Assembly: GCA_023400405.1 (NCBI GenBank)
Contig: JAEXFD010000052.1
Coordinates: 48,969-112,968 of the forward strand
Direction: 5' to 3'
From: Pseudomonadota bacterium
GTDB lineage: Bacteria > Pseudomonadota > Alphaproteobacteria > Sphingomonadales > Sphingomonadaceae
Length of the DNA: 64,000 nt
Shown here: piece by piece, positions 36,569 to 47,437 of the stretch
How the letters are laid out: the number at the start of each line of letters is the position of its first letter
How positions within the stretch are numbered: position 1 is the first letter of the stretch
Program-made: the position numbers and the translations under genes
Notes under the pieces: model-generated
The model's database searches: none
Seen by the model: the letters and a program-made list of their open reading frames with translations, nothing else
What the model was told of the DNA's origin: nothing

Positions 36569-36912
36569 TCGGGGAAGCGCCTGGCGACCTCGATGGGCCC
36601 GACGATGGCGGCGTTGAACGCGGGCAGGTCTTCTGCCGGAATCCAATATTCACGATGCGCGCGCCCGCCCGCTTCCTCGATTCGGTATCGGTCAAGGAAT
36701 TCCCGACGAACCTCAAACCGAGTCACGAACCCGGCGCCGCTTTCCGGTACGTTCCAGTCACGCGCGATCTTGATCGCATAGGCTTCGGTCGTGACTGGAT
36801 AGAAGATCGGTTGCTCCGGAAGCCGCGGCGGGAACGCCATCATCCCGCTCGCCTCGATCAACGCCAGTTCCGCTGGACCGACCGGCCGCCAGAGCGTTGC
36901 GGTCTCACTCAA
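36565..36912 (-). CDS. Conserved hypothetical protein, ADP-ribosylation/crystallin J1-like
   Basis: A 115-residue protein with the conserved opening TLWRPVGPAELALIEASGMMAFPPRLPEQ and the later YPVTTEAYAIKIARDWN and FVTRFEVRREFLDRY. I recognise this pattern from proteins annotated as ADP-ribosylation/crystallin J1, a label without biochemical support. The start used is the TTG at 36912 overlapping the proA stop (TTGA); a GTG/ATG-type start at 36945 would add eleven residues and overlap proA by 37 nt. It is probably cytoplasmic. Its stop overlaps the nadD start. Confidence 0.75.
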   Translation of the reverse strand: MSETATLWRPVGPAELALIEASGMMAFPPRLPEQPIFYPVTTEAYAIKIARDWNVPESGAGFVTRFEVRREFLDRYRIEEAGGRAHREYWIPAEDLPAFNAAIVGPIEVARRFPE

Positions 36913-38162
36913 GGCCGTGCCTGTCCCGTGCCGCGCACCACCCATTTATACGTCGTCAGCCCTTCGAGCGCGACCGGGCCGCGGGCGTGGAGGCGGCCGG
37001 TGGAAATGCCGATCTCGGCACCCAGGCCGAACTCGCCGCCATCGGCGAATTGGGTCGAGGCGTTCCACATCACGATCGCGCTGTCGACACCGGCCAGGAA
37101 GCGCTCGGCGGTCGCCTCGTCCTCGGTGACGATGGCGTCGGTATGGTGCGATCCGTGCGCGGCGATGTGCGCCATCGCGTCCTCGACACCGTCCACCCGC
37201 TTCACCGAGACGATCGCGTCGAGATATTCGGTGTCCCAATCCTCGGCATTGGCGGCGATGGCGCGGGGCTCGATCGCACGAATCTCCGCATCGCCGCGCA
37301 GCTCGCAGCCGGCATCGGCCAGCGCGGCGAGGATCGGGGCGGGATCGGCGAAGCCGCGGTCGATCAGCAGCGTCTCGGTCGCCCCGCAAATCCCGGTGCG
37401 CCGCATCTTGGCATTGAGCGCGAGCGCCTCCGCCATCGCCGGCTCGGCCGCGCGGTCGATATAAGTGGCGTTGAGCCCGTCGAGATGCGCGAGCACGGGC
37501 ACCCGCGCTTCGGCCTGGACGCGCGCGACCAGCCCCTTGCCGCCGCGCGGCACGACCATGTCGATCGCCCCTTCGGCGGTGAGCATCGCCCCCACTGCCG
37601 CGCGATCGGTGACGGGCACCAGCTGGACGGCGTCTTCGGGCATCCCGCCCGCCGTCAGCCCCTGGGCCAGCGCGGCGTGGATCGCCCGATTCGATCGGAT
37701 CGCCTCGGAGCCGCCACGCAGGATCGCGGCATTCCCGGCCATCGCGCACAGCGCACCGGCATCCGCGGTGACGTTGGGCCGGCTTTCGTAGATGATTCCG
37801 ATCACCCCGATCGGCACGCGGACGCGCGTGAGCACCAGCCCGTTGGGTCGCTCGCTGCGGCTGATCGCGGTGCCCACCGGATCCTCGAGCCCAGCCACGG
37901 CCCCGACGCCCGCGGCCATCGCTTCGACGCGGCCCGCGTCAAGGCGGAGCCGATCGAGCATCGCGCCGGACAGGCCGTTCGCCTCCGCCGCCGCCATGTC
38001 CTCCGCATTGGCTTGCAGAATCGTCGCAGCGTCGGCGCGGATCGCCTCGGCAGCGGATCGCAGCGCCGCGCGCTTGGCGTCGCTCGGCATCGCCGCGAGC
38101 CGCCGTGAAGCGGTGCGGGCGCGGGCGGCCATGTCGGCGATCAGCGAGGCGATCTCGGTCAT
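36909..38162 (-). CDS. proA: Glutamate-5-semialdehyde dehydrogenase ProA
   Basis: ProA reduces gamma-glutamyl phosphate to glutamate semialdehyde in proline synthesis. The 417-residue protein is an aldehyde-dehydrogenase superfamily member with the family motif VPRGGKGLV and the catalytic Cys in RRTGICGATETLL. The N-terminal helix ASRRLAAMPSDAKRAALR is typical. It is the first gene of the leftward cluster that runs through nadD, rsfS, rlmH, envC, ctpA, dsbB and coq7. The partner kinase proB is not in the window. Confidence 0.96.
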   Translation of the reverse strand: MTEIASLIADMAARARTASRRLAAMPSDAKRAALRSAAEAIRADAATILQANAEDMAAAEANGLSGAMLDRLRLDAGRVEAMAAGVGAVAGLEDPVGTAISRSERPNGLVLTRVRVPIGVIGIIYESRPNVTADAGALCAMAGNAAILRGGSEAIRSNRAIHAALAQGLTAGGMPEDAVQLVPVTDRAAVGAMLTAEGAIDMVVPRGGKGLVARVQAEARVPVLAHLDGLNATYIDRAAEPAMAEALALNAKMRRTGICGATETLLIDRGFADPAPILAALADAGCELRGDAEIRAIEPRAIAANAEDWDTEYLDAIVSVKRVDGVEDAMAHIAAHGSHHTDAIVTEDEATAERFLAGVDSAIVMWNASTQFADGGEFGLGAEIGISTGRLHARGPVALEGLTTYKWVVRGTGQARP

Positions 38163-38203
38163 GCGGCACCCGCTAGCATGGCATTAGCGATGCTGGTAGG
38201 TCC

Positions 38204-39274
38204 ATGCCGATGGCGGGGGAAATCGAAGTCGCGGCCGATTTGGCGACGGGGGCGCTGCTCGGCCGTGCGGTCGAGCCGGGTGCAGGCGAAGGGCATGGCG
38301 ACGGGCACGGCCTCTGCCTCAATTGCGGCACCGCGCTGATCGGCGCGCATTGCCATCGCTGCGGCCAGGCGGGGCATGTCCACCGATCGCTCGGCGCGGT
38401 GGGGCACGAGATCCTGCACGGCGTCTTCCATTTCGAAGGCAAGTTCTGGCGCACGCTGCCGATGCTCGCCTGGCGACCGGGCGAACTCACCCGCCGCTAT
38501 ATCGATGGCGAGCGGGCGCGCTTCGTCTCGCCGATGGCGATCTTCCTCTTCTCGATCTTCGCCATGTTCGCGGTGTTTTCTTGGGCCGGAATCTCCGCGC
38601 CGACGGACCTCAACACCGGCTCGGGCAAGCCCGCCGCTGCGATCGAGCAGGCACGCGACCATGCAGAGAAGCGAGTCGGGGAGTCGCGCGCGAAACTCGC
38701 CAAGCTCGATGCGAACGATCCCGATCGCGGCAAGTACGAACAGCGCATCGTCGAGGCGCAAAACGACCTGAACGGCCTGGCGGTCGCCGCGAAGATGGTC
38801 GCGCCCGTCAGGACCGACGACGAGCCCAAGATCGACACCGGTTGGCACGCGCTCGACCACGGCATCGAGAAGTGGCGGAGCAACCCGGCGCTGATGCTCT
38901 ACAAGCTGCAATCGGCGAGCTACAAATTCTCCTGGCTGCTGATCCCGCTGTCGCTGCCGTTCCTGTGGCTGCTCTTCGCCTGGAAGCGCCAGTACAAGCT
39001 CTACGATCACGCGATCTTCATCACCTATTCGATCGCCTTCATGTCGCTGTTCTTCATCGTGCTGACGATCGCAAGCGCGATCGGGGTGGGATCGGGCACG
39101 ATCGCGCTCGCGAGCATTGCCGTTCCGTTCGTCCACGTCACGCGCCAGCTCAAACAGGCTTATGCGCTCGGCTGGCCCTCGGCGGTGATCCGCGCGATCA
39201 TCCTCAGCTTCTTCATCCTGATCGTCCTGCTGCTGTTCGCGCTGATCCTGCTGGCGCTTGGCATGTTCGGCTGA
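38204..39274 (+). CDS. DUF3667 membrane protein with zinc ribbon
   Basis: The 356-residue protein combines an N-terminal zinc ribbon (CLNCGTALIGAHCHRCGQ) with a helix-rich membrane region of four to six segments, typical of the DUF3667 family. Family landmarks are HEILHGVFHFEGKFWRTLPML and FVSPMAIFLFSIFAMF. A hydrophilic Glu/Lys-rich section (about residues 135-215) forms a soluble loop. The start may be the ATG at 38204 or, with better spacing to GGTAGG, at 38210. The gene is divergent from proA and convergent with ftsH. Function unknown. Confidence 0.8.
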   Translation: MPMAGEIEVAADLATGALLGRAVEPGAGEGHGDGHGLCLNCGTALIGAHCHRCGQAGHVHRSLGAVGHEILHGVFHFEGKFWRTLPMLAWRPGELTRRYIDGERARFVSPMAIFLFSIFAMFAVFSWAGISAPTDLNTGSGKPAAAIEQARDHAEKRVGESRAKLAKLDANDPDRGKYEQRIVEAQNDLNGLAVAAKMVAPVRTDDEPKIDTGWHALDHGIEKWRSNPALMLYKLQSASYKFSWLLIPLSLPFLWLLFAWKRQYKLYDHAIFITYSIAFMSLFFIVLTIASAIGVGSGTIALASIAVPFVHVTRQLKQAYALGWPSAVIRAIILSFFILIVLLLFALILLALGMFG

Positions 39275-39302
39275 GCGACCGAGTCGCGGGGGCTGACCGA
39301 GC

Positions 39303-39330
39303 CGGAAGTTTAGGAAGTTTAGGGCACGTC
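39303..39330. repeat. Tandem-nonamer dispersed repeat, copy 1
   Basis: A 28-nt element containing two tandem GGAAGTTTA nonamers, then GGGCACGTC. An almost identical copy (one mismatch) is at 57702-57729. It lies downstream of both DUF3667 and ftsH, whose genes converge here. Confidence 0.8.
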
Positions 39331-39439
39331 CCGATCGTTTTCCCCCGCCCGAAGTGCCCAGAGCCGGCAGCAGGAGGGAAGGCGGGCAAGTCATCCCCGA
39401 GGCATGCCCATTCGGCCAGTGTAGGACAGTGCCAAGAGA

Positions 39440-39471
39440 AAGGGCCCCTCTCCGCGAGGAGAAGAGCCCTT
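39440..39471 (-). terminator. Hairpin terminator downstream of ftsH
   Basis: A stem of about 13 bp with internal mismatches (AAGGGC near 39440 pairing with GCCCTT near 39471, loop GCGA) lies 19-50 nt after the ftsH stop. It probably ends leftward transcription. Confidence 0.65.
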
Positions 39472-39489
39472 CGATCGCTTGGGAAAAGA

Positions 39490-41454
<1,965 letters not shown>

Positions 41455-41532
41455 GCGGAATCGGTACCTTTCACGCCCCAAGATAGGCAGCGCCAGGTTA
41501 ATGGCAATGGAACAGCGCGGTCTTTGGGTCGA

Positions 41533-42630
41533 TCAGTGTGATCGGCGCGGTGGCGCCAACATGAAATGCCAGATAGCGGCTTTCGGGCGCACCAGCACTT
41601 CCGCAATCGTACCGGTCCCACCGGCGTCTAGCGTGGCGATCAGGCGATCGAGGCCATCCTCGCGCCACGCGCCTTCGAGACCGCGGGCGGCACGAAGGGC
41701 GGAGACCGCGCGCTCGACCAGGCGGCGGCGCAGCTCGCGAGGCAATCCGGCCGCCTCAAGATCGATCGCATCGCTGCGGACCGCCGCTCGTGCGTCCCAC
41801 TCGCGGGCCGCGATCCATTGAAGCGCCTCTTCGGCATCGCGCAGGTTGCGCGCCGCGGCGGCGAGGCGTTCCACGGGAAGTTCGCCCGACCCGGCGAGCA
41901 ATGCGCGAATGCGGGCACGATCGAAACGCGGATCGGCGTTCGAGGGATCGGCGACCGGCGCGATGCCGGCGGCGGTGACGATCGCCGCGAGCTCGGCGCG
42001 CGGCCAGGCGAGCAGCGGTCGAATGAGGAGCAGGGGGGACTTATCTGCTCCCCGGCGAAGGCCGGGGCCCAGTTTCGGCACAGCAGCGGAATCTGGAGCA
42101 CGCTTCGGCAAGCGCGCGGCAGCTGGGCCCCGGCCTTCGCCGGGGAGCAGATTCGGCGAAAAGAGGGGCCGCACGGGAGCCATTGCCGCGAGGCCGCCGA
42201 GCCCGGCGCCGCGGCGGGCACGCATCAGGAAGGTCTCGGCGACGTCGTCCTGCTGGTGCGCGGTGGCTAGGGCCGCCGCGTGGTTTGCTACCGCCCAGTC
42301 GCCTAGCAGGCGGTAGCGCAGGTCGCGCGCCGCGTCCTGAAGGTTGCCGGGAGCGACGGTGCCGGCGAGGGATTCGTGGGAGACCCCGAGATCCCCACAG
42401 ACTTGCGCGACGAAGGCGGCTTCCGCGGGGGCTTCGGGTCGCAATCCGTGATCGACCGTGGCGGCGATCACGGCGCCGGGATAGGCCGCGTGGGCGAGGA
42501 GCAGCAGCGCCAGGCTGTCCGCCCCGCCCGAGACTGCCACGCCCAGCTTGCGCTCGGGCGCCGGCGCCGCGCCGGCCAGCACCTCGACGTCATGACGGAA
42601 CCGCTCGACCGCCGCCGGGTCGAGCGTCAC
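41533..42630 (-). CDS. tilS: tRNA(Ile)-lysidine synthase TilS, with an inserted repeat element
   Basis: TilS adds lysine to C34 of tRNA-Ile(CAU), an essential decoding step. The 365-residue protein has the PP-loop AVSGGADSLALLLLAHA, the ATHGL-type segment TVDHGLRPEAPAEAAFV and TAHQQDDVAETFLMR. The GTG at 42630 is used because it follows the cpoB stop by 4 nt and no ATG fits. Between MAPVRPLF and IRPLLAWPRAEL a stretch of about 40 residues (NLLPGEGRGPAAA to LGPGLRRGAD) is encoded by a perfect inverted repeat (42045-42150). Homologues usually lack such an insert. The frame stays open, so the enzyme is probably still made. Confidence 0.9.
   Translation of the reverse strand: MTLDPAAVERFRHDVEVLAGAAPAPERKLGVAVSGGADSLALLLLAHAAYPGAVIAATVDHGLRPEAPAEAAFVAQVCGDLGVSHESLAGTVAPGNLQDAARDLRYRLLGDWAVANHAAALATAHQQDDVAETFLMRARRGAGLGGLAAMAPVRPLFSPNLLPGEGRGPAAARLPKRAPDSAAVPKLGPGLRRGADKSPLLLIRPLLAWPRAELAAIVTAAGIAPVADPSNADPRFDRARIRALLAGSGELPVERLAAAARNLRDAEEALQWIAAREWDARAAVRSDAIDLEAAGLPRELRRRLVERAVSALRAARGLEGAWREDGLDRLIATLDAGGTGTIAEVLVRPKAAIWHFMLAPPRRSH
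42045..42150. repeat. REP-like inverted repeat inside tilS
   Basis: Two perfect 28-nt inverted arms at 42045-42072 and 42123-42150 (core CCCCGGCGAAGGCCGGGG) enclose 50 nt. The arms read in frame within tilS. This is a repetitive extragenic palindrome-like element that has entered a coding region without breaking it. Confidence 0.9.
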
Positions 42631-42634
42631 CGGC

Positions 42635-43588
42635 TCACTTGCACTTCTGGCTGGCACGGCCTTCGGCGACGCCGGCACGCATCTCGGCGGAAAGCTTCTC
42701 GCCATAGAGCTGGTCGAGCTCGGTGTAGACCTTGCACACTTCGGCGGCCGGCTTCTTCAGCTTGATCAGCGCCTGGGCGAGATAATAGAGGCTGTCGGGC
42801 GCGCGCTCGCCCTTCGGATTGGTCTTGTAGTTCTGGTAGAAGGCGACGGCGGCGAGGCTCGGCGCATTGGCGTCGAGATAGGCGCGGCCGAGCAGGTTCT
42901 GCGCATAGCTGGCGCGGCGATGATTGGGATATTTGGTCGCGACCGCTTCGAGCTCGCGCCGCGCTTCGGGATAGAGCTTGGCCTGCCACAGGCGATAGCC
43001 ATAGGTGTAGCCGTCTTCGGCAGGATCGCCGGTATTGGGCTTTTCGATCGCCGCGACCTGTTGCGCGCGCGTGCCGCCCGCGGCGCTCGCGGCCGATCCG
43101 GTCGGCTTGACTGCGGGCGGCGGCTTGATCCCAGCCCCGCGCGGCACTTCGCCGGTATCGCCCACCGCGGCGCTGTCGATGCCGTCGCGGGTCGCCGCCG
43201 CGGTCGCGCCGTTTTCCAATGCCTTCAGCCGGTCGTCGGTCGAGCGCTTATAGGCCGCGAAGGAATCCTCGAGCTGGCGCAGGCGATACTGGTTCTGTTC
43301 GGCCTGGCCGGTGATCGTGCGCAGCTGCTCTTCCATTGCCGTCACGCGCTGGGTGAGGTCGGCGAGCGGTGAGGTCGACGGCGCACCCGGGATCGTCGTG
43401 TCGGTCTCCGGCGTGATCTGCGGCTCGAGGGTCTGGCCGGCACCGCCGGGAAAGACCTTGCGCTGCACGGCGCGCATCTCGCGCTCGAGCCGGTCGACCC
43501 GGCCTTCGATCGCGGTCTGGGCCTGGGCAGCGCCGCTGGCGGCAAGGGCGGCGGCGGTGGCGGCCGCGGCGAGGAGGAACTTACGCAT
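42635..43588 (-). CDS. cpoB: Cell-division coordinator CpoB (YbgF)
   Basis: CpoB is a periplasmic Tol-Pal partner that coordinates peptidoglycan synthesis and outer-membrane constriction. The 317-residue protein has a signal peptide (MRKFLLAAAATAAALAA, cleaved near AQAQ). A coiled-coil region (residues about 25-115) follows, then a Thr/Gly/Ala-rich linker and C-terminal TPR repeats from about residue 195 (DPAEDGYTYGYRLW, YAQNLLGRAYLD, DSLYYLAQALIKL). The length is normal. The tilS GTG follows its stop by 4 nt. The tol-pal genes are not in the window. Confidence 0.93.
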   Translation of the reverse strand: MRKFLLAAAATAAALAASGAAQAQTAIEGRVDRLEREMRAVQRKVFPGGAGQTLEPQITPETDTTIPGAPSTSPLADLTQRVTAMEEQLRTITGQAEQNQYRLRQLEDSFAAYKRSTDDRLKALENGATAAATRDGIDSAAVGDTGEVPRGAGIKPPPAVKPTGSAASAAGGTRAQQVAAIEKPNTGDPAEDGYTYGYRLWQAKLYPEARRELEAVATKYPNHRRASYAQNLLGRAYLDANAPSLAAVAFYQNYKTNPKGERAPDSLYYLAQALIKLKKPAAEVCKVYTELDQLYGEKLSAEMRAGVAEGRASQKCK

Positions 43589-43666
43589 CGAGTCTCACAC
43601 CCCCCGGTGGATTATCGTCATGGAAACAAAAGCCTATAGCGGCAGCAAGCGGGTGGCCGCCAGCCT

Positions 43667-44590
43667 TTACGGCGTGCCGGCGGCATTGCCCGGTACAACC
43701 TCTGCCGGGGCGGCACTCGGCGTCGGACGGGGCGTCGGGCGCGTTACCGCCGTGCGCGGCGTCCGGGCCGCCGGGCTCGGAGTCGCACTCGGCGTGGCTC
43801 CGGCCTGGCCGCGATTGCGCAGGGCATCCGCGCTCACTTCGGTCTCGACCGTCTCCCCGCCGGGTCCGAGCGGGTCGACGTTCGAGCCGTTGAGGGTCAC
43901 CTGGATCTTCTCCGGCCCGCCGGTGCGCACGCGCGGATGATCGGCATCGGCGGGAACGTCATAGCGCTCGCCCGGCGCGAGTTCCTTCTCGAACAGCTTC
44001 TGGCCCTTGGCATCGGTGACGCGGATCCAGACCTTGTCGAGTGCGACCAGCGAGACCTGGCCGCTGCCCGGTGCCGTCACCGGCGCCGCGGCATTGGCCA
44101 TCGCGCCATTATCGGGCGTGGCGGTATTGGCGTCCTCGAGCGTCAGCGTCTCGGTCGCCGGCGCGCCGCCGCGGAACCAGTCAGTGCCGTACCAGAGGCC
44201 CAGCCCGATCGCGAGGGCCAGCGCGATCAGCACGCCGGCGATCGCGATCCCGCGCGAGGGCACCCGCGACGGGTCGCTGGTCTCATAGGCGGGGATCGGC
44301 GCGGCGCGTTCGGGATTGCGGTGCAGCTCGCTGCGCACGTCGCGCGCGATCGCCACTTCGTCGGCGCCGACCGCCCGGGCATAGGCCTTGGCGAAGCCCA
44401 GCGCATAGGTGATCGACGGCAGGCCGGCATAATCGCCGCTCTCGATCGCTTCGAGGTGGCGCAGCGGAATGCGGGTGCGCGCCGCGACTTCGGCGAGATC
44501 CAGCCCCTGCGCCTCGCGGGCGGCGCGCAGCTTCTCGCCCACGGTCGCGGGAAACAGCGTCGGGTTCTCGGCGGGCTCGCCTTCCATCAT
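43667..44590 (-). CDS. RodZ-like membrane protein with cytoplasmic HTH
   Basis: The 307-residue protein has an N-terminal HTH domain of the RodZ type (VGEKLRAAREAQGLDLAEVAARTRIPLRHLEAIESGDYAGLP). A single membrane segment (IAIAGVLIALALAIGLGLW) follows around residue 118. The extracytoplasmic domain ends in VSLVALDKVWIRVTDAKGQKLFEKELAPGERY (DUF4115-like). RodZ links the MreB cytoskeleton to cell-shape machinery. The C-terminus is a long Pro/Thr/Ala-rich tail. Two adjacent ATGs at 44590 and 44587 are possible starts. It lies between ptsP and cpoB, on the same strand. Confidence 0.85.
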   Translation of the reverse strand: MMEGEPAENPTLFPATVGEKLRAAREAQGLDLAEVAARTRIPLRHLEAIESGDYAGLPSITYALGFAKAYARAVGADEVAIARDVRSELHRNPERAAPIPAYETSDPSRVPSRGIAIAGVLIALALAIGLGLWYGTDWFRGGAPATETLTLEDANTATPDNGAMANAAAPVTAPGSGQVSLVALDKVWIRVTDAKGQKLFEKELAPGERYDVPADADHPRVRTGGPEKIQVTLNGSNVDPLGPGGETVETEVSADALRNRGQAGATPSATPSPAARTPRTAVTRPTPRPTPSAAPAEVVPGNAAGTP

Positions 44591-44694
44591 GTTCTCCGGC
44601 GGAAGGGCTGCTCGGGGGCTCCCGCCTCTCGCCCCGCGGTGTCGGCCAGCGAACCGCGCCTGTCAACGCTGCCGCTACCGAATCCGGCCGTGTT

Positions 44695-46971
44695 TCAGTC
44701 CAGTTCGACCGAATGTTCGCGCGCCCATTGTTCGAGCCGTTCGCGCAGCGGCGTGCTCGCATCGGCGAGCATCGCGTCCATCGCCGCGATCAGCGCGCCG
44801 CGATCGAGCGAGCGCACCATCGCCTTGATCGGCCCGACCGCGGCCGGCGTGATCGACAGGCGCTCGATGCCCAGCCCGATCAGCGCCATCGCTTCCAACG
44901 GCCGCCCGCCCATCTCGCCGCACACCGCCACCGGCTTGCCCGCCGCATGCGCCTGGTCGCTCACTCGCTTGAGGAAGCGCAGGATCGACGGGCTCAGCCA
45001 ATCGTAGCGCAGCGCCAGCTTGGGATGCGCGCGATCCGCGGCGAACAGGAACTGGGTGAGGTCGTTGGTGCCGATCGACAGGAAGTCGAGCCGCGGCAGC
45101 AGGAGGTCGAGTACTTCGGCGAGCGCCGGCACTTCGAGCATCGCGCCGTAGCGGATGTCGCTCGGCATCTTGCGTCCGCGCGCGCCGAGCCATTCGCGCT
45201 GCGCCTCGAACAGGGCCTTGGCCTGGTCGAACTCCCAGGGTTCGGAGACCATCGGGAACATCACGTTGAGCGTGCGTCCGCCCGCTGCCTCGATCAGCGC
45301 GCGCGCCTGCGCCTTCATCAGCCCGTCGCGGTCGAGCGCGAGGCGCAGCGCGCGCCAGCCCATGGCGGGGTTCTCTTCCTCGCCGTCCTCGTCATGGTTG
45401 AGATAGGGCAGTGCCTTGTCCCCGCCGATATCGACGGTGCGGAAGGTCACCGGCCGGTCGCCCGCGGCTTCGAGCACGTCCTTGTAGAGCCGGCGCTGGC
45501 CCTCGCGCTGGGGCAGGGTGGCGGAGACGAGGAACTGGAACTCGGTGCGGAACAGCCCGATCCCGTCCGCGCCGGTCAGGTCGAGCGCCGCCATGTCGTC
45601 GCGCAGCCCGGCATTGATCATCACCGCGAGGCGATGCCCGTCCTTGGTCACCGGCGCCTCGCCGCGCAGGCGGGCGAAGGCGGCGCGGCGCTTCTGGCCG
45701 AGCTCGAGCTTGGCTTCGAACGCTTCCTGCATCGCCGCAGTGGGGCGGATGAACACGCTCTCCTCGGCTGTGTCGAGCAGCAGCATGTCGCCCTCCGCGA
45801 CCAGCCGGCGGACGTTGCGCACCCGGCCGAGCATCGGCACCCCCATCGCCCGTGCGACGATGGTGACGTGCGCGGTCAGCGAGCCCTCCTCCAGGATCAC
45901 GCCCTTCAGCCGACGCCGGTCATATTCGAGCAGTTCGGCGGGGCCGAGGTTGCGCGCGACCAGGATCGAATCCTGCCTCAGCCCCATCTGCGCCGCGGTG
46001 CCGAGCTGGCCGGAGACGATGCGGAGCAGCCGGTTCGACAGGTCCTCCAGATCGTGCATGCGGTCGCGCAGCAGCGGATCGTCGATCTCGCGCATGCGCT
46101 GGCGGGTGCGCTGCTGGACGCGCTCGATCGCCGCCTCGGCGGTGAGGCCGCTGTCGATCGCTTCGTTGATCCGCCGCGACCAGCCTTCGTCATAGGCGAA
46201 CATTTTGTAGGTCGCGAGCACCTCGTCATGCTCGCCGCCGACTCCGAATTCGGCCTGGCTCGCCATCCGGTCGATCTGCTCGCGCATCTTGTCGAACGCG
46301 GCATAGACGCGGTGGCGTTCGGCCTCGACGTCTTCGGCGACGGTGTGCTCCACCACCACCCGCGGCTGGTGATAGACCGCGACGCCGGCCGCCATCCCAT
46401 CGACCAGCTTGAAGCCCTGGGCGTGGCTCGCTGCGGTCGACTGGGTGCGCGTCGAGGCGGCATTGGCGGTGTCGATCAGGTCGGCATTGGCGATCAGCTC
46501 GGACAGCACCATCGCCACGGTCTGCAGCGCCTCGATCTCCTCGCTGGCATAACGGCGCGATTCGGCGTGCTGCACCGCGAGCACGCCCACCGCGCGCTCG
46601 CGCCGGATGATCGGCACGCCGGCAAAGCTGTGGAACGCCTCTTCGCCGGTCTCGGGCCGATAGGCGAAGGCGGGGTGGAGCTCGGCCTCGTCGAGGTTGA
46701 GCGTCTCGACATTGGCGGCGATCGTGCCGACCAGGCCCTCGCCCAGCGCGAGCTTGGTGACGTGCACTGCTTCCTGCGAAAGCCCGCGCGTCGCGAACAG
46801 CTCGAGCACGCCTTCGCGCAGCAGGTAGATCGAGCAGACCTCGCTATCCAGCGCCTCGCCGATGATGTTCACCACCGAATTGAGCTTGGACTGCGCCGGC
46901 AGGCGCCGCGCCATCACGTCATGGAGGCGCGTGAGGATTTCCCGGGCGGAGGCGGCGGCGGACACGGGCAT
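44695..46971 (-). CDS. ptsP: PEP-protein phosphotransferase PtsP (enzyme I-Ntr)
   Basis: PtsP starts the nitrogen phosphotransferase chain by taking phosphate from PEP. The 758-residue protein has an N-terminal GAF domain (about residues 20-165, LNSVVNIIGEALDSEVCSIYLLREG) and then the EI fold. The phospho-His is in GSLTAHVTIVARAMGVPMLG, and the PEP-binding domain contains TVDIGGDKALPYLN and DFLSIGTNDLTQF. The start is the ATG at 46971 with a weak GGGG site; upstream frame sequence reads as the promoter region. Its targets NPr and PtsN are not in the window. The PadR gene is divergent with 124 nt between. Confidence 0.94.
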   Translation of the reverse strand: MPVSAAASAREILTRLHDVMARRLPAQSKLNSVVNIIGEALDSEVCSIYLLREGVLELFATRGLSQEAVHVTKLALGEGLVGTIAANVETLNLDEAELHPAFAYRPETGEEAFHSFAGVPIIRRERAVGVLAVQHAESRRYASEEIEALQTVAMVLSELIANADLIDTANAASTRTQSTAASHAQGFKLVDGMAAGVAVYHQPRVVVEHTVAEDVEAERHRVYAAFDKMREQIDRMASQAEFGVGGEHDEVLATYKMFAYDEGWSRRINEAIDSGLTAEAAIERVQQRTRQRMREIDDPLLRDRMHDLEDLSNRLLRIVSGQLGTAAQMGLRQDSILVARNLGPAELLEYDRRRLKGVILEEGSLTAHVTIVARAMGVPMLGRVRNVRRLVAEGDMLLLDTAEESVFIRPTAAMQEAFEAKLELGQKRRAAFARLRGEAPVTKDGHRLAVMINAGLRDDMAALDLTGADGIGLFRTEFQFLVSATLPQREGQRRLYKDVLEAAGDRPVTFRTVDIGGDKALPYLNHDEDGEEENPAMGWRALRLALDRDGLMKAQARALIEAAGGRTLNVMFPMVSEPWEFDQAKALFEAQREWLGARGRKMPSDIRYGAMLEVPALAEVLDLLLPRLDFLSIGTNDLTQFLFAADRAHPKLALRYDWLSPSILRFLKRVSDQAHAAGKPVAVCGEMGGRPLEAMALIGLGIERLSITPAAVGPIKAMVRSLDRGALIAAMDAMLADASTPLRERLEQWAREHSVELD

Positions 46972-47056
46972 GGCCCCATGCGCTAACAGATTGTTCCTCC
47001 CCGCGCCATCGCAGGGACGATCTTCACAAAGTACCTTGCATCGCACAGTACAATGC

Positions 47057-47073
47057 GTCATACAGTGTGTGAC
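47057..47073. promoter_or_regulatory. Probable PadR operator palindrome
   Basis: A 17-nt imperfect palindrome (GTCATACA-G-TGTGTGAC, one mismatch between the arms) lies 23 nt before the PadR start and 86 nt before the divergent ptsP start. It is the best candidate for autoregulation by the PadR protein. The size and the TGT/ACA-type core resemble other PadR-family sites, but the assignment is inferred. Confidence 0.55.
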
Positions 47074-47095
47074 GTACACGATGCGAGGCATGGCA

Positions 47096-47437
47096 ATGCC
47101 GATTGAAGAAGACCTGTTCGAAAAGCTGCGGGTGGAGCTGCGTCGCGGCTCGCTGATCCTGGCGGTGCTCGGGGCGCTGCGCGAGGAGCGCTACGGCTAC
47201 ACGCTGCGCACCAGCCTGGAGGATGCCGGGCTGCCGATCGACGAAGGCGCGCTCTATCCGTTGCTCCGCCGGCTCGAAGCGCAGGGGCTGCTCACCAGCG
47301 AATGGCGCGAGGAGGCGAAGCGCAACAAGCGTTTCTACCGTCTCTCGCCCGAGGGCCTCAAGATCCTCGCCCGGCTGCTCGCCGAATGGAACGCCATTTC
47401 CGAATCGATTGTCCGCCTGACCGAGGGAGACAAGTAA
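47096..47437 (+). CDS. PadR-family transcriptional regulator
   Basis: A 113-residue winged-helix regulator. The DNA-binding part is typical for PadR: GSLILAVLGALREERYGYTLRTSLEDAGLPIDEGALYPLLRRLEAQGLLTSEW, followed by RFYRLSPEGLKIL and a short dimerisation helix. The start at 47096 is 7 nt after GAGG; ATGs at 47081 and 47090 are alternatives. Its stop overlaps the next start as TAATG, so it is translated together with a membrane protein carrying an HAAS-like N-terminus. PadR plus HAAS-like membrane protein pairs are common in bacteria and often act in envelope stress or peptide resistance; the effector here is unknown. Confidence 0.9.
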   Translation: MPIEEDLFEKLRVELRRGSLILAVLGALREERYGYTLRTSLEDAGLPIDEGALYPLLRRLEAQGLLTSEWREEAKRNKRFYRLSPEGLKILARLLAEWNAISESIVRLTEGDK

